This document shows positions 1 to 3,999 of a stretch of 7,225 bases of DNA, piece by piece. The notes under the pieces were generated by a model that was not told the DNA's origin, did no database searches, and saw nothing but the letters and a program-made list of their open reading frames with translations. The DNA comes from an uncultured Collinsella sp. (GTDB lineage: Bacteria > Actinomycetota > Coriobacteriia > Coriobacteriales > Coriobacteriaceae), in contig CAKUCJ010000062.1 of NCBI GenBank assembly GCA_934643435.1, positions 1 through 7,225 on the forward strand, in the 5' to 3' direction. Both the position numbers and the translations under genes were made by a program. Within the stretch, counting starts at the first letter, position 1. Each line of letters starts with the position of its first letter.

Positions 1-290
1 AGCTCGGTCTCGGGCGTGATGCGCGCGCGATCGGCGGTATCGCCGGGGGCGGAGGAGCGGCGCTCGGGGAAGCGTTCGACCACGGCATCCATAGCGTTGT
101 CGAACGCGTCGTCCGCGCCGAGGAGCTGCTTGTCCAGGCCCTCGACCTCAACGGCCTCGGTAGGAGCGGTAGCAAGCTCGTCAGAGAGCTCGAGCTTGGT
201 CTGGTTCATCTTCAGCCAGCCCCAGGTAGCTGCGGGCATCGCGTTGACCTGTTCAAGCGTGGTAGCAGCGGTGTTCGTGGTCTGTGTCAT
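1..290 (-). CDS. sufD: SufD, Fe-S cluster assembly scaffold subunit (partial, N-terminal 96 codons)
   Basis: SufD partners SufB and SufC in the cytoplasmic SufBCD scaffold, where Fe-S clusters are built. Only the N-terminus is present, because the gene runs off the left edge of the window. Seen directly: an ATG at 290-288 overlaps the sufB stop by one base (TAATG), which fixes the start and implies translational coupling. The N-terminal segment at about residues 16-29 reads VNAMPAATWGWLKM, close to the N-L-P-x-P-T-W-x-W-L-K-x-N motif I recall near the start of SufD proteins. The next 65 or so residues are acidic and Ala-rich, as expected for this variable N-terminal region. Position directly after sufB fits the usual sufC-sufB-sufD order. 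The beta-helix core and C-terminal region lie outside the window, so the assignment rests on the motif and the context. Confidence 0.85.
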   Translation of the reverse strand, partial: MTQTTNTAATTLEQVNAMPAATWGWLKMNQTKLELSDELATAPTEAVEVEGLDKQLLGADDAFDNAMDAVVERFPERRSSAPGDTADRARITPETE

Positions 291-1702
291 TATCCGATCG
301 CTCCTTCCATCTCAAGCTTGATCAGGTTGTTCATCTCGACGGCGTACTCCAGCGGCAGCTCCTTGGAGACCGGGTTGGCAAAGCCGTTGACGATCATGGT
401 GCGGGCCTCTTCCTCCGAGATGCCGCGGCTCATGAGGTAGAAGACCTTGTCGTCGCCAATGCGGCCGATGGTTGCCTCGTGGCCGATGTCGACGTTTTTG
501 GCGCGGATGTCCATGGCCGGGATGGTATCGGAGCGGCTCTGGTCGTCGAGCATCAGCGACTGGCAGCTCACGGTTGCCTTGGAGCCCTCGGCCTTGGGCG
601 TGGCCACGATGGAGCTGCGGAAGGTCTGGATGCCGCCGCTCTTGGAGATACCCTTGGTCTCGACGGTCGCCGAGGTCTCGGGCGCGTTGAGCACGACCTT
701 GCAGCCGGTGTCGAGGTTCTGGCCGGCGCCTGCAAAGGTGATGCCGGTAAAGCTCGAGCGGGCGCGGCGGCCGTTGAGCACGCTCATGGGGTAGAGGTAG
801 CCCACATGGCTGCCGAAGGAGCCGCTGATCCACTCGATGTCGCCGTCCTCGTCCACGCGCGCACGCTTGGTGTTGAGGTTGTACATGTTCTTGGACCAGT
901 TCTCGATGGTCGAGTAGCGCAGGTGCGCGCGCTTGCCCACAAAGAGCTCGACGGCACCGGCGTGGAGGTTGGCCACGTTGTACTTGGGCGCGGAGCAGCC
1001 CTCGATAAAGTGCAGGTCGGCGTCGTCCTCGACGATGATGAGCGTGTGCTCAAACTGGCCGGCGCCCTTGGCGTTGAGGCGGAAGTAGCTCTGCAGCGGA
1101 AAATCGAGCTTGGTGCCCTTGGGCACGTAGACAAACGAGCCGCCCGACCACACGGCGCCGTGCAGGGCCGCAAACTTGTGATCGGTGGGCGGGATGAGCG
1201 TCATGAACTTCTCGTGGATGAGCGGCTCCCACTGCGGGTCGTGCAGGGCCTCCTCGATACCGGAATAGACGATGCCCATCTTGGACGCGGTGTCCTGCAT
1301 GTTGTGGTAGACCAGCTCGGAGTCGTACTGCGCGCCGACGCCCGCCAGGTAGCTGCGCTCGGCCTCGGGGATACCCAGGCGCTCAAAGGTGTTCTTGATG
1401 TCGTCGGGCACCGACTCCCAGTCGTGCTTTTGGTCGGTGTTAGGCTTGACGTAGGTGACGATGTTGTCCATGTCCAGGCCCTCGATGGAGGGACCCCACG
1501 TCGGGTCGGGAAAACGGTTGAAGATCTCGAGGGACTTCAGGCGCAGGTCGAGCATCCACTGCGGCTCGTCCTTCTTGGCACTGATCTCGCGCACGATGTC
1601 GGGCGTGATGCCGGCGTCGAGGCGCTCGAATCCCTCCTCGCCATAGGTGAAGTCGTAGAGGCTGCGGTCGATGTCCGCGACCTCGGTGCGGTTCTTGGTC
1701 AT
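290..1702 (-). CDS. sufB: SufB, Fe-S cluster assembly scaffold protein
   Basis: SufB is the scaffold subunit of the SufBC2D complex that accepts persulfide sulfur and assembles Fe-S clusters in the cytoplasm. The 470-residue protein is full length for the family and recognisable throughout. Examples are the QYDSELVYHN block near 125-134, the KGTKLDFPLQSYFR block near 195-208 and the C-terminal MSRGISEEEARTMIVNGF block at 424-441. Cys380 in VSCQSL, with His408 and Glu409 in GHEAT, have the same spacing as the E. coli residues I recall as Cys405, His433 and Glu434, which are linked to sulfur transfer and cluster formation. The start is supported by a Shine-Dalgarno AAGGGG (minus strand, 1715-1710) seven bases upstream that overlaps the sufC stop. 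It lies 12 nt after sufC and overlaps sufD by one base. No truncation or frameshift is seen. Confidence 0.97.
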   Translation of the reverse strand: MTKNRTEVADIDRSLYDFTYGEEGFERLDAGITPDIVREISAKKDEPQWMLDLRLKSLEIFNRFPDPTWGPSIEGLDMDNIVTYVKPNTDQKHDWESVPDDIKNTFERLGIPEAERSYLAGVGAQYDSELVYHNMQDTASKMGIVYSGIEEALHDPQWEPLIHEKFMTLIPPTDHKFAALHGAVWSGGSFVYVPKGTKLDFPLQSYFRLNAKGAGQFEHTLIIVEDDADLHFIEGCSAPKYNVANLHAGAVELFVGKRAHLRYSTIENWSKNMYNLNTKRARVDEDGDIEWISGSFGSHVGYLYPMSVLNGRRARSSFTGITFAGAGQNLDTGCKVVLNAPETSATVETKGISKSGGIQTFRSSIVATPKAEGSKATVSCQSLMLDDQSRSDTIPAMDIRAKNVDIGHEATIGRIGDDKVFYLMSRGISEEEARTMIVNGFANPVSKELPLEYAVEMNNLIKLEMEGAIG

Positions 1703-1714
1703 TGCGTCGCCCCT

Positions 1715-2515
1715 TTACGCCTGCTGCTCGGCAGCGGCGGCCTCGGCCTGGGCGCGCTGCTCGGCGGCCTCGCGCTCGAAGGTCTCAAAGCCGTTCTTGT
1801 CGATCCAGGGGATCAGCGAGGCGTCGTCCTCGCGCACGATGTGGCCCTTGACCATAACGTGGACGCGGTCGACATCCAGGTGCTCCAAGATGCGCGTGTT
1901 GTGCGTGATGATGAGCATGGAGCCGTCGCAGCTCTTGCGGTAGGCGTCCATGCCGTGGCTGACGGTGGAAAGCGCGTCGACGTCCAGGCCCGAGTCGGTC
2001 TCGTCCAGGATGGCGAGCTTGGGCTGCAGCAGCAGAAGTTGGAGCATCTCGACCTTCTTCTTCTCGCCGCCCGAGAAACCCACACCCAGCTCGCGGTTGA
2101 GGTAGGCGGTGTCCATGTTGAGCTCGGCTGCGAGCTCCTTCACACGACGGCGGAACTCCTTGCCCTTCATCTCCAGACCGGGGCGGCCGGCGATGCTGGC
2201 GCGCAAGAAGCTCGACAGCGGCACGCCGGGGATCTCGACCGGGGCCTGGAAGCTCAGGAACAGGCCGGCACGCGAGCGCTTGTCGGTGGTGAGCTCGGTG
2301 ATGTCCTGGCCGTCAAAGACGATGCGGCCGTCGTTGACGGTGTAGACGGGGTCGCCCATGACCAGATGGCCGAGGGTGGACTTGCCGGCGCCGTTGGGGC
2401 CCATCAGCACGTGGGTCTCGCCGGCGGCGACGTTGAGGTTGACGTTGTGGAGGATGGTCTTCTCGTCCACGGAGGCGGTCAGACCCTCGATGGAAAGCAG
2501 CGGATTTGCGCTCAT
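1715..2515 (-). CDS. sufC: SufC, Fe-S assembly ABC-type ATPase
   Basis: SufC is the cytoplasmic ABC ATPase that drives conformational change of the SufB-SufD scaffold; it is not a transporter. The 266-residue protein shows Walker A GPNGAGKST (39-47), Q-loop Gln90, signature FSGGEKKK (147-154), Walker B plus D-loop LAILDETDSGLD (167-178) and switch histidine H205 in ITHNT. The E-T-D after Walker B and the FSGGEKKK signature are typical of SufC. The start at 2515 is preferred over an in-frame ATG 30 nt further upstream, because GAGAGGG lies five bases before it (minus strand, 2527-2521) and because family homology begins just after it. The last 20 or so residues form an Ala/Glu/Gln-rich tail that extends beyond the roughly 250 residues usual for SufC. 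It is the first gene of the operon, transcribed away from the Rrf2 regulator. Confidence 0.97.
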   Translation of the reverse strand: MSANPLLSIEGLTASVDEKTILHNVNLNVAAGETHVLMGPNGAGKSTLGHLVMGDPVYTVNDGRIVFDGQDITELTTDKRSRAGLFLSFQAPVEIPGVPLSSFLRASIAGRPGLEMKGKEFRRRVKELAAELNMDTAYLNRELGVGFSGGEKKKVEMLQLLLLQPKLAILDETDSGLDVDALSTVSHGMDAYRKSCDGSMLIITHNTRILEHLDVDRVHVMVKGHIVREDDASLIPWIDKNGFETFEREAAEQRAQAEAAAAEQQA

Positions 2516-2534
2516 GCTGTCCCTCTCTGTATAT

Positions 2535-2554
2535 GGTGTACTCATAGGTGTACT
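2535..2554. repeat. Two 8-bp direct repeats GGTGTACT in the suf leader
   Basis: GGTGTACT occurs at 2535-2542 and again at 2547-2554, a period of 12 bp. Both copies lie between the predicted suf promoter and the sufC ribosome binding site, so they would be in the untranslated leader of the suf mRNA. The period is about one helical turn, so two protein molecules could sit on the same face. No binding protein is implied by the sequence alone, and chance cannot be excluded. Confidence 0.4.
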
Positions 2555-2579
2555 AAACCCTAGGAATCTTCTCGGAATA

Positions 2580-2607
2580 AAGTTACTATGGGTTCGGCGT
2601 TAGTCAA
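2580..2607 (-). promoter_or_regulatory. Candidate sigma-70-type promoter for sufCBD
   Basis: On the minus strand a good -35 box, TTGACT (2607-2602), is followed after 16 bp by a weak -10 match, TAACTT (2585-2580). Transcription would start near 2573, giving a leader of about 60 nt before sufC. The -35 hexamer matches consensus at five of six positions, while the -10 matches at only three. The location is right for the operon, but the exact -10 is uncertain. Confidence 0.45.
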
Positions 2608-2623
2608 GGGAAAACCCGACTAA
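2600..2623. promoter_or_regulatory. Dyad over the suf -35 box, candidate Rrf2 operator
   Basis: The outer half-sites TTAGTC (2600-2605) and GACTAA (2618-2623) are perfect inverted repeats 12 bp apart, and a GGG/CCC pair lies inside them. The left half contains the -35 hexamer of the candidate suf promoter on the minus strand, so a protein bound here would block RNA polymerase. An obvious candidate is the Rrf2 protein encoded divergently at 2740. The GACT/AGTC core recalls the E. coli IscR type 1 site, but the half-sites face the opposite way, so it is not that motif as such. Confidence 0.4.
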
Positions 2624-2641
2624 TCCACTCGACTTTTCAAA

Positions 2642-2663
2642 TTGTGGGACAAAATAACCAGGA
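2642..2663. promoter_or_regulatory. Dyad element A (TTGTGG-N10-CCAGGA), candidate operator
   Basis: This element has the half-site CCAGGA (2658-2663) and a degraded partner TTGTGG (2642-2647), four of six positions symmetric, with a 10-bp spacer. It is the mirror copy of element B at 2701-2722: over 19 bases the two agree at 18 positions in opposite orientation. It lies between the two divergent promoters, so it could affect either one. The bound protein is inferred to be the neighbouring Rrf2 regulator. Confidence 0.45.
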
Positions 2664-2719
2664 TTGCTTGTTCCACGTGCGTATTATTTGGGGCAGATAC
2701 TCCTGGTTATGTTGTCCCA
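2645..2719. repeat. 19-bp inverted repeat (18/19) with 37-bp spacer
   Basis: Arms 2645-2663 and 2701-2719 are reverse complements at 18 of 19 positions; the one mismatch is at arm position 9. The spacer 2664-2700 contains the likely -10 element of the regulator gene. A match this long is very unlikely by chance in 224 bp. It reads best as two copies of one protein-binding site facing each other, because a transcript starting inside the spacer would contain only the right arm and so could not form the hairpin. Confidence 0.85.
2682..2687 (+). promoter_or_regulatory. Candidate -10 element for the Rrf2 regulator transcript
   Basis: TATTAT matches the -10 consensus at five of six positions and sits centrally between the two arms of the inverted repeat. 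A TG dinucleotide lies four bases upstream of it, but no good -35 is visible at 16-18 bp. Such a weak -35 is common in promoters that depend on or are controlled by a regulator. Transcription would start near 2694, leaving a leader of about 46 nt that includes element B. Confidence 0.35.
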
Positions 2720-2722
2720 GGA
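2701..2722. promoter_or_regulatory. Dyad element B (TCCTGG-N10-CCAGGA), candidate operator
   Basis: TCCTGG (2701-2706) and CCAGGA (2717-2722) are perfect six-base inverted repeats with a 10-bp spacer, giving a 22-bp dyad suited to a homodimeric winged-helix regulator. It lies just downstream of the candidate regulator transcription start and ends five bases before the Shine-Dalgarno, so occupancy would be expected to repress the regulator gene itself. As RNA it could also form a weak six-pair hairpin next to the ribosome binding site. Confidence 0.5.
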
Positions 2723-2739
2723 ACGATGGGAGGGTAGGT

Positions 2740-3171
2740 ATGCTCATTTCTTCTAAGGGCCGCTATGCCCTCCGACTGATGATCTACATCGCTGCACTCG
2801 GTGACGCCGAGGGCAAGATCGCCCTGCGTGAGGTGGCCGACCGCGAGCATATTTCGCAGAAGTATTTGGAGCAGCTGGTTCGTCCGCTTATGAAAGCGGG
2901 CCTGCTCAAGAGCGTGCGCGGCAAGGGCGGCGGCTATATGATGGCCAAGGACCCGGCTGAGGTCCGCGCCGGCGATATCCTGCGCGCCGTCGAGGGCAGC
3001 ACGGCGCCCGTGGCGTGCGATGGCATTGACAACAGCTGCACCCGCAGTGACCTGTGCTCCACGGTCAAGTTCTGGCGCGGCCTGGACGACGTGATCGAAA
3101 AGTACGTCGACGGCGTGACCCTGGCCGACCTAGCCACCGTCCCCGAAATCAACTTCGATATCAAGCTGTAG
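2740..3171 (+). CDS. Rrf2-family, IscR-like Fe-S-sensing transcriptional regulator
   Basis: This is a 143-residue cytoplasmic DNA-binding protein of the usual Rrf2 length. The N-terminus MLISSKGRYALRLMIYIA is a family hallmark. The winged helix-turn-helix spans about 28-70, with the recognition region ISQKYLEQLV (38-47) and the wing RGKGGGY (60-66). Cys93, Cys100 and Cys106 lie in the region where IscR binds its [2Fe-2S] cluster (E. coli Cys92, Cys98, Cys104, as I recall). Where IscR has its fourth ligand, His107, three residues after the last cysteine, this protein has Val109, so another residue must complete the site if a cluster binds. The start at 2740 is chosen over an in-frame ATG at 2644 because GGGAGG lies six bases before it and the family N-terminus begins there. 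Divergent position next to sufC strongly suggests control of the suf operon and of itself. Confidence 0.93.
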   Translation: MLISSKGRYALRLMIYIAALGDAEGKIALREVADREHISQKYLEQLVRPLMKAGLLKSVRGKGGGYMMAKDPAEVRAGDILRAVEGSTAPVACDGIDNSCTRSDLCSTVKFWRGLDDVIEKYVDGVTLADLATVPEINFDIKL

Positions 3172-3179
3172 GGGCTGCA

Positions 3180-3467
3180 ATGGCGTCTCTTGGCAAGGTA
3201 TATAAGCAAATCGAGGCTTTTGCCCGGGAATGTGACACCGAGAAGGTCGTGCTGTTTGGCTCTCGTGCTCGGGGTGACAACTTGCCTAAGAGCGATATCG
3301 ATATTGCCGTAACAGGTTGCCGGGATTTCGACCGTTTCTCATATTTGATTGAGGAGTGTCTTGATACCCTTTTAGATGTAGACGTTGTCAATCTCGACGA
3401 GTCCTTGTCTCAGCAATTGCTCGACGAAATAGCCAGGGATGGTGTGGTCCTGTATGAAAAAATATGA
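3180..3467 (+). CDS. Minimal nucleotidyltransferase (MNT), probable MntA-type antitoxin
   Basis: This 95-residue protein is a stand-alone nucleotidyltransferase domain of the DNA polymerase beta superfamily. The signature is complete: Gly27-Ser28, ten residues, then Asp39-x-Asp41 (GSX10DXD), with the likely third metal-binding aspartate at Asp68 in VDVVNLD. In characterised HEPN-MNT pairs this enzyme neutralises the partner by adding AMP units to a tyrosine of the HEPN protein. The start at 3180 is eight bases after the regulator stop, with AGGGG (3170-3174) overlapping that stop as ribosome binding site, so co-transcription with the Rrf2 gene is likely. The reading frame is open 126 nt further upstream, but that part overlaps the regulator and shows no homology. 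Base composition is lower in GC than in suf: one 60-base stretch (3361-3420) has 26 G+C, against 39 in 1021-1080. Antitoxin function is inferred from family and partner. Confidence 0.9.
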   Translation: MASLGKVYKQIEAFARECDTEKVVLFGSRARGDNLPKSDIDIAVTGCRDFDRFSYLIEECLDTLLDVDVVNLDESLSQQLLDEIARDGVVLYEKI

Positions 3468-3873
3468 GAACTTTGCCAGTGCCTTGGCGAATCTTGAGGA
3501 TGCGCCTAATCAGGATCTCAACAACGATTTTGTTCAGAGTGGACTGATTAATAAGTTCAATCTTCAGTTTGAATTGAGCTGGAAGCTCCTCAAGCGTCTG
3601 CTCGAGTATGAGGGCGCTACGCTTGCTGCGTCGGGGTCACCTCGTGCCATCTTGAAGGAAGCCTACCGGTTTTACGACTTTATAGATGAGACTGCTTGGC
3701 TGGACATGCTCAGAGACCGAAATACGAACGTTCATATCTATGACAATAAGCTGGCGCAAGATCTGATTCAGCGCATTCTGAACATCTATATTCCCGCCTT
3801 TTGTCAGCTGAGGGACGGGCTTTTGGCTCATTACGGCGATTTTCTTTTGTCGCCCGACGACCAATTTATCTAA
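3454..3873 (+). CDS. HEPN / NTase substrate-binding protein (HI0074-like), probable HepT-type toxin
   Basis: This 139-residue all-helical protein resembles the HI0074 nucleotidyltransferase substrate-binding family. Recognisable blocks are KKYENFASALANL (2-14), FNLQFELSWKLLKRLLEYEG (35-54), SPRAILKEAY (62-71) and WLDMLRDRNTNVHIYD (82-97). The last contains Arg89, four residues, His94, one residue, Tyr96: the RX4HXY motif of HEPN RNases, in which the tyrosine is the site AMPylated by the MNT partner in studied systems. The intact motif suggests an active RNase toxin, with RNA (tRNA in a studied homologue) as a possible target, but the substrate cannot be read from sequence. It overlaps the MNT gene by 14 nt in another frame, implying coupled translation. 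The start at 3454 is set by the family N-terminus; an in-frame ATG 15 nt upstream is possible, and neither has a strong Shine-Dalgarno. Confidence 0.88.
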   Translation: MKKYENFASALANLEDAPNQDLNNDFVQSGLINKFNLQFELSWKLLKRLLEYEGATLAASGSPRAILKEAYRFYDFIDETAWLDMLRDRNTNVHIYDNKLAQDLIQRILNIYIPAFCQLRDGLLAHYGDFLLSPDDQFI

Positions 3874-3919
3874 TTCCTTAAGATTTCGCGGAGGGTTGTT
3901 GCCGTTTGCCGAGTTGTTG

Positions 3920-3948
3920 TTGTGCAACAAACGTCGAGCTGCAATACT
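3920..3948 (+). promoter_or_regulatory. Weak candidate promoter for the surface protein gene
   Basis: TTGTGC (3920-3925) and AATACT (3943-3948) are 17 bp apart and lie 52 bp before the start codon at 4000. The matches are three of six and four of six, so this is only a suggestion. A small perfect inverted repeat, TTGTTG-TG-CAACAA (3917-3930), overlaps the -35 box. No convincing Rho-independent terminator is visible between the HEPN gene and this point, so read-through from upstream is also possible. Confidence 0.25.
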
Positions 3949-3999
3949 GAATCTATCTTTGCAAACTGCACTTTAACTACACCAATGCAGGGAGGATCT

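Noticed and set aside
284..2563. A 759-codon open frame on the plus strand, antisense to sufB and sufC
   Set aside because: It lies opposite two unmistakable genes. GC-rich codon use removes stops from the antisense frame. Its translation is a His/Val/Leu/Asp/Gly-rich mirror of the sense codons with no recognisable domain.
2645..2719. The 19-bp inverted repeat read as an mRNA hairpin, attenuator or terminator
   Set aside because: The likely -10 lies in the spacer, so the left arm would not be transcribed with the regulator gene. The 37-nt loop and lack of a T-run also argue against a terminator.
2644..2739. A 32-codon N-terminal extension of the Rrf2 regulator from an ATG at 2644
   Set aside because: It would translate through the inverted repeat and promoter region, lacks a ribosome binding site, and the family N-terminus begins at 2740 after a good GGGAGG.
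3917..3930. TTGTTG-TG-CAACAA inverted repeat as a terminator for the HEPN gene
   Set aside because: The stem is AT-rich, the loop is too small, and no T-run follows.
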